A stretch of 64,000 nt of DNA from JALHST01 sp963798435. Its GTDB lineage: Bacteria; Bacteroidota; Bacteroidia; Flavobacteriales; Flavobacteriaceae. The DNA lies in the NCBI GenBank assembly GCA_963798435.1, contig CAWCTF010000006.1:1-64000 (forward strand), read 5' to 3'. This document shows, one piece after another, positions 37,037-46,710 of this stretch. The translations under genes were made by a program, and so were the position numbers. Numbering within the stretch: the stretch's first letter is position 1; every line of letters begins with the position of its first letter. The notes below the pieces were generated by a model. That model made no database searches, was not told the origin of the DNA, and saw only the letters and a list, made by a program, of their open reading frames with translations.

Positions 37037-38491
37037 ATGAGCGAACAACTTGATCAGGATAATTTGACGCCGACCGAAAAACCTGCTAATGGCCCAGATG
37101 AATCAAAGAAAGAAATTCGGGGTCTTTTTAGAAGTGCCAAAAACTTACTCGGGAATCTATTAGATATTCGGGCCAATACCGACATCGAGGCGGCGAAGGA
37201 GGCCATTATTGCAGATATCCCGTTTCGTGGACACACAGCTTGGATTCTAATCTGTTCGATTTTTATTGCCTCAGTCGGTTTGAATACAAATTCTCCGGCG
37301 GTTATTATCGGCGCCATGTTGATTTCTCCGCTTATGGGTCCGATTTTAGGAATCGGACTGTCGGTCGCAATCAATGATATCGATACATTAAGGCGATCTC
37401 TAAAGAACTTCGTAGTAATGGTAGTCATTAGTGTTCTGACCGCTTTTCTTTTTTTCTATGTGTTTCCACTTCGTGATGAATCATCCGAATTATTGGCACG
37501 TACCGCACCAGACATACGGGATGTTTTGATTGCTTTTTTTGGTGGCTTGGCCTTGGTCATAGCACGCACAAAAAAAGGTGCTATTGCATCGGTAATATTT
37601 GGCGTTGCCATTGCAACCGCACTCATGCCGCCGTTATGCACGGTAGGTTTTGGGTTGGCCGTTGGTAATTTTCAATTTGCCATGGGTGCTATGTTCTTAT
37701 TTACCATCAATACCATTTTTATCGCCCTGGCTACCTTTTTGATAATCAAGTTGCTTCGCTTTCCAGTAGTTAAATATATTAATTCGAAAAGACGGCATCT
37801 AATATCCAGACTAGCATCGATGCTCGCCGTTTTAATAATGGTGCCGGCTGGATTTACTTTTTATAAAGTATTTCAGGAATCACGATTTAAAGACCAGGCC
37901 CAAAAATTCATCAATACCAATGTGTTGCCTAGCAAGTTCGCTTCCCAAGGTCGATTTATTGAGGATTTTACCGACATAGAATTTAATAAAGGGAATCAAC
38001 CATCTATCGAGCTGGTCTTTATGGGAAACGAGGCGATACCGCAAAGTGTCATAGATACCTGGATATCACAAAAGAATCAATATCCTATATTAAAAGACTG
38101 CAATTTGAGAATAATTCAAGGAGCACAAAATGAAAAGGTGGATCAGTTGAAATATGTAGATGCCTTGTATCAATCCCAAAAAAATGAATTATTAGACAAG
38201 GATAGTAAAATACAGTTATTGGAAGCAGAGGTAACCCGTCTAATGGGATTGCAAGCCAAACAAATTCCATTCAAGGAAATTAGCAAGGAAGCCAAAATCA
38301 ATTATAGCAATCTCTTGTCTTTGGCATTCTCCAAAACGCTTCAAACCGACTTCGAAAAATTCGATACCCTCCCAATTTTTGAAGTACAATGGAAAAAGGG
38401 CACTGCTAAATCAGAGATCATAACCGATTCCAAGAAGTTGACCGACTGGTTGCGTTTGCGTTTGAAGGACAGCACGATCCAGGTACATTAG
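37037..38491 (+). CDS. DUF389 / TIGR00341 family membrane protein
   Basis: This 484-aa protein has a cytoplasmic N-terminal part, about six membrane segments between residues 65 and 285 (including VIIGAMLISPLMGPILGIG, the DUF389 hallmark, and ALMPPLCTVGFGLAVG), and a long C-terminal soluble region with a short coiled coil (around 375-400). The family's function is unknown; it has distant resemblance to transporters. It starts 2 bp after the manC stop codon, so both are cotranscribed. Confidence 0.85.
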   Translation: MSEQLDQDNLTPTEKPANGPDESKKEIRGLFRSAKNLLGNLLDIRANTDIEAAKEAIIADIPFRGHTAWILICSIFIASVGLNTNSPAVIIGAMLISPLMGPILGIGLSVAINDIDTLRRSLKNFVVMVVISVLTAFLFFYVFPLRDESSELLARTAPDIRDVLIAFFGGLALVIARTKKGAIASVIFGVAIATALMPPLCTVGFGLAVGNFQFAMGAMFLFTINTIFIALATFLIIKLLRFPVVKYINSKRRHLISRLASMLAVLIMVPAGFTFYKVFQESRFKDQAQKFINTNVLPSKFASQGRFIEDFTDIEFNKGNQPSIELVFMGNEAIPQSVIDTWISQKNQYPILKDCNLRIIQGAQNEKVDQLKYVDALYQSQKNELLDKDSKIQLLEAEVTRLMGLQAKQIPFKEISKEAKINYSNLLSLAFSKTLQTDFEKFDTLPIFEVQWKKGTAKSEIITDSKKLTDWLRLRLKDSTIQVH

Positions 38492-38499
38492 CAAGTTTG

Positions 38500-39267
38500 T
38501 TAATTACGTTCCTCAATATACATTTGCCGGACTTTTTTAAAAAGTTCGGAAGAGTATACAAAATTCGTAATGGCTTCATTGTCGGTTTTGAAGATTTCCT
38601 TATTGGTCCCTTCCCATTCTTTGACGCCGTCTTTTAGAAAAATGATTTTTTCCCCGATTTCCATTACCGAATTCATATCATGGGTATTGATGACCGTAGT
38701 AATATCATATTCCTCGGTAATCTCATGAATAAGATTATCGATTAGTATGGCAGTTTTTGGATCCAAGCCCGAGTTTGGTTCATCACAAAACAGGTATTTC
38801 GGATTCATTACAATGGCCCTAGCGATGGCCACTCTTTTTTGCATGCCTCCAGAGATTTCCGAAGGAAATTTATTATGGGCGTCCAACAGATTGACTCTTT
38901 TAAGAACGAAATCAACACGATCATGCATCTCTGATTTAGATTTCTTGGTAAACATTTCTAGGGGAAACATGACATTTCCTTCGACGGTCATAGAATCAAA
39001 CAGGGCACTTCCTTGAAAAACCATACCCATTTCTTGTCGCAAGTCGCGCTGTTCGTCGGCAGTAAGTTCAGAGTATATCTTACCGTTGTAGCTAATGCTG
39101 CCTGAATCGGGCGTAATAAGGCCTAAGAGACATTTTACGAAAACGGTTTTTCCTGAGCCACTTTGACCAATAATAAGATTGGTCTTGCCTTTTTCAAAAC
39201 TCGTGGAAATACCATTGAGTACCAAGGTGCCATCAAAGGATTTTTGTATGTCTTTTACTTCGATCAT
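38500..39267 (-). CDS. ABC transporter ATP-binding protein, MlaF-like
   Basis: The ATPase is 255 aa from the ATG at 39267, which overlaps the permease stop codon by one base; the 20 upstream codons of the longer frame lie inside the permease gene. Seen: Walker A GQSGSGKT, Q-loop MGMVFQ, signature SGGMQKR, Walker B YLFCDEP with NSGLDP, and the switch His in INTHDM. Together with the permease it forms an Mla/Mce-type system for phospholipid transport between membranes. The Mce substrate-binding protein gene is not in the window. Confidence 0.92.
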   Translation of the reverse strand: MIEVKDIQKSFDGTLVLNGISTSFEKGKTNLIIGQSGSGKTVFVKCLLGLITPDSGSISYNGKIYSELTADEQRDLRQEMGMVFQGSALFDSMTVEGNVMFPLEMFTKKSKSEMHDRVDFVLKRVNLLDAHNKFPSEISGGMQKRVAIARAIVMNPKYLFCDEPNSGLDPKTAILIDNLIHEITEEYDITTVINTHDMNSVMEIGEKIIFLKDGVKEWEGTNKEIFKTDNEAITNFVYSSELFKKVRQMYIEERN

Positions 39268-40004
39268 TAGCCCAATAACAATTGTGTAAGGATATAATTC
39301 AGAATAATTATCACCACACTCGTCCAAACAAATGAGGTTGTGGCCGCTTTTCCCACTTCCAGCGCACCACCTTTCATATAAAAACCATGAAAGGAAGGAA
39401 TGGTAGCCAGTATAAATGCAAATACCAATGTCTTAATAAAGGCATATTCTACATGAAAGGGAATGAAATCTAACTGGAGGCCCTCAACAAAATCGGCACT
39501 GGTGCTAAATCCACCGAAGACTCCAGCGACCCAACCACCGAAAATTCCAACGTTCATTGCAATTGCAATGAGAAATGGATACAGTAATAATGCAATGATT
39601 TTTGGGAATACCAAGTAGTTCAAGGCATTTACACCCATGACTTCCAAGGCATCGATTTGTTCGGTCACCCGCATCGTACCAATACTCGATGTAATATAGG
39701 AACCAACTTTACCTGCCATGATTATAGAACAGAAAGTCGGTGCAAATTCTAGGATAATCGATTGACGGGTGGCAAAACCCACCAAATTTTTCGGTATTAG
39801 ATCACTTGTAATGTTCAAAGCCGTCTGAATGGCAACGACACCGCCGATAAAAAAGGAAATAAAAATCAATATCCCCACTGAACCATAGATAAGTTCATCG
39901 ATTTCCTTGAGTATCAGCGCCTTCATTATCCTCCATTTGGTAGGTTTTTTAAAAACCTCTCGAATCATTATGGCATAGCTCCCAATTGATGATATGTAAT
40001 TCAT
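39267..40004 (-). CDS. MlaE family ABC transporter permease
   Basis: This 245-aa protein has five to six hydrophobic segments and MlaE family motifs: an N-terminal amphipathic region, VGIVIFISF-like first helix, and the conserved ILEFAPTFCSIIMAGKVGSY and TMRVTEQIDALEVMGVNAL. It is the membrane channel of the lipid transporter whose ATPase gene overlaps its stop codon. It diverges from pafA, whose promoter lies in the 115-bp gap. Confidence 0.92.
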   Translation of the reverse strand: MNYISSIGSYAIMIREVFKKPTKWRIMKALILKEIDELIYGSVGILIFISFFIGGVVAIQTALNITSDLIPKNLVGFATRQSIILEFAPTFCSIIMAGKVGSYITSSIGTMRVTEQIDALEVMGVNALNYLVFPKIIALLLYPFLIAIAMNVGIFGGWVAGVFGGFSTSADFVEGLQLDFIPFHVEYAFIKTLVFAFILATIPSFHGFYMKGGALEVGKAATTSFVWTSVVIIILNYILTQLLLG

Positions 40005-40065
40005 GTAAATTAAGATAGTTTCATCGCAGTAAAAATAGCAATAATGAATGTCTTTTAAGCTTCCT

Positions 40066-40099
40066 TTGGGGCAGAAAGGGTTTTATTTCTATATTTTTG
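40066..40099 (+). promoter_or_regulatory. pafA promoter
   Basis: TTG at 40066-40068 and TATTTTTG at 40092-40099 with a 23-bp spacer fit the Bacteroidota consensus. Transcription would begin near 40106, downstream of the in-frame ATG at 40048, so translation must start at 40120. Confidence 0.65.
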
Positions 40100-40119
40100 C
40101 GTCACTAAGTAAAAACACT

Positions 40120-41790
40120 ATGTCTTCAAAAATTTCGATGCTTCGTTTTTTTATTATTGTATTGTTCGCCTTTAATGCATCAACTTTCGGTCAAAAAAAT
40201 GCGAAATCCCAAAATGACAAGGGTATTAGTCAAACCCCCAAACTTGTTGTGGGTATTATCGTTGATCAAATGCGATATGATTATATCACACGGTTTTGGG
40301 ACCATTATGGAGAAGGGGGCTTTAAACGAATGATCAACGGGGGATATAACTGCCAGAATAATCATTTTAATTATGCGCCCACAGTTACGGGTCCTGGCCA
40401 TGCTTCGGTATATACGGGTACTACCCCGGCCACGCATGGCATTATTGCAAACGACTGGTACGATAAGGCATCGGGTACCTCGGTATATTGTGCCGAGGAT
40501 GCTAGCTACAACTCGGTGGGCACTTCAGCAAACGCAGGACAAATGTCGCCTCATCGAATGAATGTAACCACATTGCCCGATGCGCTGAGGTTGGCCACAC
40601 AAATGCGCGGAAAGACCATTGCCATTGCGCTAAAGGATAGAGGAGCCATATTGCCCGGAGGCCATACCGCCAATGCTGCCTATTGGTTTTATGGGGATAA
40701 TGAAGGTCACTGGATAACTAGCTCCTATTATATGGTCGATTTGCCAAAATGGGTAAAGGATTTTAACGCATCCAATAAAATAAAGCAATATAAAAAGGCA
40801 TGGACAACGCTCAAGGATATTAATACCTATCAGGAAAGTGGACCAGATAATACTGCCTTTGAAGGGTTATTCGAAAATGAAACAACGCCCACCTTTCCGC
40901 ATAGCACACCTAGTCTTTTGGATAAGGAGCATGATTTTGAAATCCTTAAATCTACGCCCTATGGGAATAGTCTGACCGCTGATTTTGCGATTGCCGCTTT
41001 GGATGCGGAAGACCTAGGAGGGGATTTGACGCCCGATTTTTTGGCCATCAGTTTTTCAAGTACCGATTATGTAGGTCATAAATATGGGGTAAACTCGAAA
41101 GAAGTAGAAGACACCTATTTGAGATTAGACGAAGATCTTGAGCGTTTGTTGAAAGCCCTTGATAAAAAAGTGGGGGATGGGGAGTATACCGTTTTTTTAA
41201 CTGCCGATCATGGTGCCAATGAAGTATCGGGCTATTTAAAGGAGTTGAAAATCCCTGCGGGATATTTCGATACCAACGCAATGAATACTAGATTAAACGA
41301 ATTCTTAAAATTTACGTATGGGACTAATGAATTAATCAAGAGCAATTCAAATTTTCAATTGTTTTTGGATCATAAGCTTATAAAGAACCTAGACCTTGAT
41401 TTACGCGAAGTCGAGGAGACCATAGCATTGGAAATACGGGACTATGATGGTATCGATAGGACCTATTCGGGATACCAGATGTGGCAGAACGACTATTCCG
41501 AAGGTATTGCCCACCTGCTGCAACAAGGTTATAACCAAGAACGTTCGGGAGATGTTTTATATGTCCTTAAACCAGGTTTTACAAATTATACGGTGACGGG
41601 ATCGACCCATGGATCGCCCCAAATCTATGATACACACGTGCCATTGCTGTTTTATGGAAAAGGAATAAAAAAGGGGAAGACGGCCAAACGTACCGAAATT
41701 ATCGACGTTGCCCCGACGATAGCCACCTTGTTGGGCATCGCTTTTCCCAATGGAACAACCGGAAATCCTATTGTTGAAGTACTCGAATAA
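40120..41790 (+). CDS. pafA: PafA-type alkaline phosphatase
   Basis: This 556-aa protein (from 40120; the longer frame from 40048 begins upstream of the promoter) has a signal peptide (hydrophobic 8-22, cut near FGQ) and the alkaline-phosphatase superfamily fold. Seen: metal-ligand VDQMRYDY, the nucleophile segment APTVTGPGHASVYTG with its Thr, SSTDYVGHKYG, and TADHGANEVSG, with STHGSPQIYDTHVPL near the end. PafA enzymes are phosphate-insensitive, secreted monoesterases that release phosphate from organic sources in marine Bacteroidota. murI follows 12 bp downstream. Confidence 0.92.
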   Translation: MSSKISMLRFFIIVLFAFNASTFGQKNAKSQNDKGISQTPKLVVGIIVDQMRYDYITRFWDHYGEGGFKRMINGGYNCQNNHFNYAPTVTGPGHASVYTGTTPATHGIIANDWYDKASGTSVYCAEDASYNSVGTSANAGQMSPHRMNVTTLPDALRLATQMRGKTIAIALKDRGAILPGGHTANAAYWFYGDNEGHWITSSYYMVDLPKWVKDFNASNKIKQYKKAWTTLKDINTYQESGPDNTAFEGLFENETTPTFPHSTPSLLDKEHDFEILKSTPYGNSLTADFAIAALDAEDLGGDLTPDFLAISFSSTDYVGHKYGVNSKEVEDTYLRLDEDLERLLKALDKKVGDGEYTVFLTADHGANEVSGYLKELKIPAGYFDTNAMNTRLNEFLKFTYGTNELIKSNSNFQLFLDHKLIKNLDLDLREVEETIALEIRDYDGIDRTYSGYQMWQNDYSEGIAHLLQQGYNQERSGDVLYVLKPGFTNYTVTGSTHGSPQIYDTHVPLLFYGKGIKKGKTAKRTEIIDVAPTIATLLGIAFPNGTTGNPIVEVLE

Positions 41791-41802
41791 CTGCATAATG
41801 CT

Positions 41803-42591
41803 ATGAACGAAGGGCCCATTGGTATTTTTGATTCGGGTGTCGGAGGGACTTCAATCTGGAAAGAAATCAATAAACTTCTGCCCAACGAGAATACGCTCTA
41901 CTTGGCAGATAGCAGAAATGCTCCTTATGGGGAAAAAACAAAGAACGAAATTTTAAAATTAAGTGTAAAGAACACTGAATTTCTTTTAGAGAACGGCTGT
42001 AAAATAATAGTCATTGCCTGTAATACGGCCACTACCAATGCAATAAAGGAGCTTCGTGCGATCTACCCAATTCCGTTTATTGGCATTGAACCTGCAATAA
42101 AACCAGCGGCCCTGCAATCAAAATCAAAAACGGTGGGCGTCTTGGCGACCAAGGGAACCTTAACGAGCCAACTATTTCACAGTACCTCGGAGAATCATGC
42201 ACAAGGTATAAAAATCATAGAGCAGGTAGGAACAGGATTGGTGCCACTGATAGAAGCAGGCAAGGCGCAATCAAAAGAGACCGAAACATTGCTTAAAAAG
42301 TTTTTAAAACCCATGATCGACCAGGGCATCGACTATTTGGTTTTAGGGTGCTCCCATTATCCCTATCTAATTCCAACGTTGCTTAAATTGTTGCCGGCAG
42401 ATGTTAAGATCATTGATTCCGGGGAAGCAGTGGCGCGACAAACCAGGACCGTACTTGAACGAAACAAGCTGTTGAATCTCTCAAACGAAAAGGGGTGGCA
42501 TCGATTTTATGGAAATGCCGACATTCGTACGCTTAAAAGTCTTATTGTAGGTGTAGATGCACAGCATGAAGTCTCTCGCATTGAATTTTAA
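41803..42591 (+). CDS. murI: glutamate racemase
   Basis: This 262-aa cofactor-independent racemase converts L- to D-glutamate for peptidoglycan. Seen: the N-terminal IGIFDSGVGGTSI, the first catalytic Cys in IACNTATTNA and the second in LGCSHYPYL. Length matches. It lies 12 bp behind pafA, an arrangement that places a housekeeping gene under the pafA promoter unless it has its own. Confidence 0.95.
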   Translation: MNEGPIGIFDSGVGGTSIWKEINKLLPNENTLYLADSRNAPYGEKTKNEILKLSVKNTEFLLENGCKIIVIACNTATTNAIKELRAIYPIPFIGIEPAIKPAALQSKSKTVGVLATKGTLTSQLFHSTSENHAQGIKIIEQVGTGLVPLIEAGKAQSKETETLLKKFLKPMIDQGIDYLVLGCSHYPYLIPTLLKLLPADVKIIDSGEAVARQTRTVLERNKLLNLSNEKGWHRFYGNADIRTLKSLIVGVDAQHEVSRIEF

Positions 42592-42687
42592 AAAGCTCCC
42601 GAATCGTCGATTTTATGGGAGGAAAGACTAAATTCTAATGGCTGCCCGGCCCTCATCGAATTATTCTGGAGCGCATCGCCATAGGGG

Positions 42688-43200
42688 CTACAATTTCATG
42701 TTCCCATTCCGAACATAGGTCAAATAGGTGAAATCATAGTTGTGTTTTGAATCGATCGGGTGATATTCAGAATCGATCAGGTTCCAAACCTCTTCGTCGA
42801 TTTCCGGAAAAAAGGTATCGGCGTGGTCAAAGATTTCATGCACTCTTGTAAGTTCTATTTTATGAGCGAATGGTAAGGATAGTTTGTAAATTTCGCCACC
42901 ACCAATAATAAATGCCAGCTTCGTATCAGCAACGACCTCTAAAGCCTCCTTCATGGAGTGCACTACAACACAATCAACATGTGACACCGAATAGTCAGTA
43001 TCCCTGGTAATGATGATATGTTTTCGACCTGGTAACGGTTGCTTGAGACTGGCGAAGGTTCTCCTGCCCATAATAATGGGATGTCCGGTAGTCAATTTTT
43101 TAAATCGCTTAAAGTCATCGGGAAGATGCCACATTAGGTGGTTGTCTTTTCCTAAGGCATTGTTCTCGGATGCCGCCGCTATCATGGTAATCGTTGGCAC
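42688..43200 (-). CDS. dfrA: dihydrofolate reductase
   Basis: This protein of about 170 aa reduces dihydrofolate with NADPH, regenerating the cofactor used by thymidylate synthase (thyA at 44249). Seen: ENNALGKDNHLMWHLPDDF with the catalytic acid (Asp in LPDDF), GRRTF, and IGGGEIY. The reading frame begins with GTG at 43200, overlapping the stop of the 2TM gene by one base (TAGTG); an ATG five codons later is the alternative start, giving 165 aa. Confidence 0.94.
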   Translation of the reverse strand: MPTITMIAAASENNALGKDNHLMWHLPDDFKRFKKLTTGHPIIMGRRTFASLKQPLPGRKHIIITRDTDYSVSHVDCVVVHSMKEALEVVADTKLAFIIGGGEIYKLSLPFAHKIELTRVHEIFDHADTFFPEIDEEVWNLIDSEYHPIDSKHNYDFTYLTYVRNGNMKL

Positions 43201-43610
43201 TATTCTTTTTTTTTATTTATTTGTGAAAGTGGAAACTCGGTCTCGATTTCTTTTTGAATTTCTTGGATACGTTGTTTCTGCTTGTGCACCAGTTTTTCTC
43301 GTTGTGCACGTTCCCATGCTTTCCCCATAAAGGGTTCGATTATAAAAACGCGGCCTAAATGAATGAAAAAAAAGAACCCCCAAAGGGTAATGGCCCAAAT
43401 AAACCAATCGTACGAAGCCTCGTATTTTAATATTTTATTGACAAAGATCAAAAAAACACTGCCGATCAAAAAAATGACGAAATGCACAAAAAGACGCTTT
43501 TTTTGCTTGATCCGCATTTGAGCTGTTTCCAGCATATCGTGCTGCTCTAAATCAATTTCCGATTTGTTTTTATTCTTCGAGAACACCTGGTGAACGCTAT
43601 TTAATGACAA
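43200..43610 (-). CDS. 2TM domain protein
   Basis: This 136-aa protein has two membrane helices (about 42-58 and 68-86) flanked by charged segments, the plan of the 2TM domain family found in Bacteroidota, where it also occurs attached to histidine kinases. A C-terminal Lys/Gln/Glu-rich helix follows (KLVHKQKQRIQEIQKE). Function is unknown. Translation of dfrA is coupled to its stop codon. The start may be at 43610 or at an internal Met (about residue 26). Confidence 0.85.
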   Translation of the reverse strand: MSLNSVHQVFSKNKNKSEIDLEQHDMLETAQMRIKQKKRLFVHFVIFLIGSVFLIFVNKILKYEASYDWFIWAITLWGFFFFIHLGRVFIIEPFMGKAWERAQREKLVHKQKQRIQEIQKEIETEFPLSQINKKKE

Positions 43611-43825
43611 AGATACTGTTTCGGTAAATAGGATGTGTGCATTCTACCCCTAAGGAAACGGGTAGCGGCTTTGTTTTTACAGTGCATTCGAAGATAACGA
43701 GGCTACATTAAATTGCAAAAAGCGTTGGATAGAATTTACTTACAATAAAAATCATCATTGTTTTTCATTATTGTGCGTTAAATGTTGCCAAATTATTACG
43801 AAAATCATAAAAATGATATTAATCA

Positions 43826-43857
43826 TTGGAAATGAGCGGTTTAATGCAGTAGTTTTG
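43826..43857 (+). promoter_or_regulatory. promoter of the CBM48 gene
   Basis: TTG at 43826-43828 and TAGTTTTG at 43850-43857 are 21 bp apart, a full match to the Bacteroidota promoter. Start near 43863, giving a 20-nt leader. Confidence 0.7.
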
Positions 43858-43882
43858 CATCGAATTTTAAAATATAAATAAC

Positions 43883-44179
43883 ATGGCTATCACAAAACAA
43901 TATTTAAAAAGTAAACCGGTATGTAAAGTGACCTTTACTGTACCCGCCGAAGAGGCAAAAAAAGTTGCTGTTGTAGGAGATTTCAATAATTGGAACCCAA
44001 AAGGAAGCACCTTGAAAAAATTAAAGAACGGAACGTTCAAAGGAACTTTCGATCTACCTAAAGAAAATGCTTATGAGTTTAAGTATATCATCGATGGAAA
44101 TTACGTAAACGAATCAGCGGCCGACCGTTACCAGTGGAATGACTTCGCAGGTACTGAAAATGCGGTTATCGAGCTTTAA
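43883..44179 (+). CDS. isoamylase early-set (CBM48/AMPK-beta-like) domain protein
   Basis: This 98-aa protein consists of a single glycogen-binding-like domain: VCKVTFTVPAEEAKKVAVVG, DFNNWNPKGSTLKK, and YEFKYIIDGNYVNE followed by DRYQWNDFAG, the classic CBM48 pattern with the carbohydrate-facing Trp. It has no catalytic domain or signal peptide. Small proteins of this type are common in Flavobacteriaceae; function unknown. A strong promoter and a strong terminator flank it, implying high expression. Confidence 0.9.
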   Translation: MAITKQYLKSKPVCKVTFTVPAEEAKKVAVVGDFNNWNPKGSTLKKLKNGTFKGTFDLPKENAYEFKYIIDGNYVNESAADRYQWNDFAGTENAVIEL

Positions 44180-44196
44180 AAAACGCCAAAAAATTT

Positions 44197-44232
44197 AAAT
44201 GCCCGGAAGTTTTCACTTCCGGGCATTTTTGT
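44197..44232. terminator. bidirectional terminator between the CBM48 gene and thyA
   Basis: AAATGCCCGGAAG/CTTCCGGGCATTT, a 13-bp stem with a 6-nt loop, has A/T runs on both sides and serves the two convergent genes. Confidence 0.93.
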
Positions 44233-44248
44233 TTTGGCACCTATCTTA

Positions 44249-45073
44249 CTAAACGGCGACAATGCCTTTAATATGAGGATAGGGATGATAATCTACCAAC
44301 GTAAAATCGTCAAACGTAAATTCGAAGATATCTTTCACAGCTGGGTTCAGCACCATTTTAGGCAATGGATTTGGGGAACGGCTTAATTGCAGTGTGACTT
44401 GTTCCATGTGGTTATTATAAATATGCGCATCGCCAAAAGTATGCACAAATTCGCCCGCTTCATAACCACATACCTGTGCCACCATCATAGTAAAAAGTGC
44501 ATAAGAGGCAATATTAAATGGGACCCCCAAAAAGATATCCGCACTGCGCTGATATAATTGCAATGACAATTTTCCATCGGCCACGTAGAATTGAAAAAAG
44601 GCGTGACAAGGAGGTAATGCAGCTTTACCCTCGGCTACATTTTCGGCAAAAGTTTGGGAGGTATCGGGCAGTACGCTGGGATTCCATGCAGACACCAACA
44701 TTCTTCTGCTATTGGGATTTGATTTTAGGGAGCTGATGACCTGTTTTATTTGATCAATACCGTCGTCATTCCAATTACGCCATTGATGGCCGTAGACAGG
44801 ACCAAGATCTCCATTTTCATCTGCCCATTCATTCCATATTCGTACTCCGTTTTCTTGGAGGTAGCCAATATTGGTATCCCCTTTTAAAAACCATAAAAGT
44901 TCGTATACGATCGATTTGAGATGTAGTTTTTTTGTAGTTACCATCGGAAAACCAGCAGCGAGGTCAAAACGCATTTGGTAGCCAAAGACACTCAAGGTTC
45001 CTGTGCCTGTTCGGTCTCCTTTTTGGTGGCCATTTTCAATAACGTGCTTTAATAAATCGTGGTACTGTTTCAT
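44249..45073 (-). CDS. thyA: thymidylate synthase
   Basis: This 274-aa protein methylates dUMP to dTMP with methylenetetrahydrofolate. Seen: GDRTGTGTLSVFG (phosphate Arg), the catalytic Cys156 in LPPCHAFFQFYV, QRSADIFLGVPFNIASYA and HIYNNH. A short insertion (about 138-150) before the catalytic loop is a known variation in the family. It belongs to a run of minus-strand genes starting at etfB. Together with dfrA it makes the thymidylate cycle. Confidence 0.96.
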   Translation of the reverse strand: MKQYHDLLKHVIENGHQKGDRTGTGTLSVFGYQMRFDLAAGFPMVTTKKLHLKSIVYELLWFLKGDTNIGYLQENGVRIWNEWADENGDLGPVYGHQWRNWNDDGIDQIKQVISSLKSNPNSRRMLVSAWNPSVLPDTSQTFAENVAEGKAALPPCHAFFQFYVADGKLSLQLYQRSADIFLGVPFNIASYALFTMMVAQVCGYEAGEFVHTFGDAHIYNNHMEQVTLQLSRSPNPLPKMVLNPAVKDIFEFTFDDFTLVDYHPYPHIKGIVAV

Positions 45074-45229
45074 ACGTGCCTTGTTCCCTAAGGGAGCATT
45101 TTTAAATCATTGCATTTCGTATGGTAAAAATATACAAATCGAATTTTTTCGCCACGCTAAATCCGTATCGGTTATCAAAAATTATCAACGAATACAAAAT
45201 ACACCTTCGAATAAAGCTTTTGTTTTGTA

Positions 45230-46693
45230 TTAACCCAATATCATGCCGGCAATGGTTGCCGATAGAAGTGAGGCCAATGAACCGCCTAACACCGCCTTCA
45301 TTCCAAATTCTGAAAGGGTCTTTCGTTGGCCTGGGGCTAGCGAACCTATTCCGCCGATTTGAATTCCTATAGATGCAAAATTTGCAAATCCACAGAGCAT
45401 ATAGGTGGCCATGATAATCGATTTTGAATACGTGAGGTGAGGTGCAATTGCCATATTCTTTAACTCGGCCAATTGAGTATAGGCAACGAATTCACTGGAA
45501 GCCAATTTGATTCCGAGTAACTGTCCCATAAGGGTAATATCTTCTTTGGCGATGCCGATCAACCACATTAAAGGGGCGAAGATGGTCCCTAGGATGGCCT
45601 CTAACGATAATTGTTGATAGTCTGAATTAGCGGCAATTAAGTCGTTTAATGAAGTAATCTCCCCGATGTAGCCAAAGATTCCGTTGAGCATGGCAATAAA
45701 GGCAACGAATACCAATAACATGGCGCCAACGTTAACGGCTAATTTTAATCCTTCGGTAGTTCCGTTTGCAATGGCATCCAAAAGATTTGTGCCTATTTTT
45801 TCGGTCGAAACCTTGATATTGGTATCGATGGCCTCGGTTTGTGGATATAAAATTTTTGAAACCACGATCGCACCTGGAGCGGCCATTACGGAAGCAGCTA
45901 TCAGGTGTCGGGCAAACTCCAGTCGAAGTTGCTCATCATTTCCTCCTAAGAAACCAATATAGGCTGCCAACACACCACCAGCAACGGTAGCCATGCCGCC
46001 GATCATCACCAAGAGTATTTCAGATTTGTTCATTTTTTCCAAATACGCCTTGATCATTAAAGGTGCCTCGGTCTGGCCCAAGAAAATGTTACCTGCGACC
46101 GAAAGACTTTCTGGTCCTGAAATACCTAATGATTTAGTAAGCAACCAGGCCAATCCCTTTACAATTTTCTGTATAATTCCCAAATAGAACAAGACCGAGG
46201 TGAGGGCCGAAAAAAAGATGATGGTCGGCAAAATTTGAAAGGCAAACACATAGCCTATATTCGGATTATCAAGATTTAACAAATTTCCCAAAAGAAAACG
46301 ACTACCAGCAATTGTAAAATTTAGGATTTCGTTAAATAGTTTTCCAAGAATTGTGAAAATCGACCTTATAAAGGGTACTTTAAGAATTCCAATGGCCAAA
46401 AGAAGTTGCATGCCAAGACCAATGCCGACGGTCTTCCAATTAATTGCCTTTCTATTAGAGCTAAACAAGAATGCCAGCAACAAAAGTACTGCCATTCCTA
46501 CTATTCCGCGCCATAGACTCTGTAGCGAAAATCCTTGATTGGGTATGGCCTGTGCGATTTGCCCGGAAGCAACGTCATGAAGAACACTACCTTGTTGTAG
46601 AGTGGCAATACTATCCTGGGAGAATGATTCTTGCGCTATGGAAGGAAAAATCATAAAAAGCGCAAGCAAAAGAATTCCCAGTTTAGACCTCAT
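45230..46693 (-). CDS. NupC-type concentrative nucleoside transporter
   Basis: This 487-aa protein has a signal-peptide-like N-terminus (to about residue 20) followed by a periplasmic stretch and then about ten membrane segments of the CNT family. Seen: the hallmark GNIFLGQTEAPLMIKAYL near 205-222, GGMATVAGGVLAAYIGFLGG, and FANFASIGIQIGGIGSLAPGQR near the C-terminus. It imports nucleosides with Na+ or H+, fitting with neighbouring thyA and the salvage genes. The extra N-terminal export signal is common in Bacteroidota CNT proteins. Confidence 0.92.
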   Translation of the reverse strand: MRSKLGILLLALFMIFPSIAQESFSQDSIATLQQGSVLHDVASGQIAQAIPNQGFSLQSLWRGIVGMAVLLLLAFLFSSNRKAINWKTVGIGLGMQLLLAIGILKVPFIRSIFTILGKLFNEILNFTIAGSRFLLGNLLNLDNPNIGYVFAFQILPTIIFFSALTSVLFYLGIIQKIVKGLAWLLTKSLGISGPESLSVAGNIFLGQTEAPLMIKAYLEKMNKSEILLVMIGGMATVAGGVLAAYIGFLGGNDEQLRLEFARHLIAASVMAAPGAIVVSKILYPQTEAIDTNIKVSTEKIGTNLLDAIANGTTEGLKLAVNVGAMLLVFVAFIAMLNGIFGYIGEITSLNDLIAANSDYQQLSLEAILGTIFAPLMWLIGIAKEDITLMGQLLGIKLASSEFVAYTQLAELKNMAIAPHLTYSKSIIMATYMLCGFANFASIGIQIGGIGSLAPGQRKTLSEFGMKAVLGGSLASLLSATIAGMILG

Positions 46694-46710
46694 GCGCTAT
46701 AGGTGTCGGT

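Noticed and set aside
39268..39327. Earlier in-frame start for the MlaF-like ATPase
   Set aside because: The extra codons lie inside the permease gene; the ATG overlapping the permease stop gives the normal N-terminus.
40048..40119. Earlier in-frame start for pafA
   Set aside because: It lies upstream of the promoter at 40066-40099 and would bury the signal peptide.
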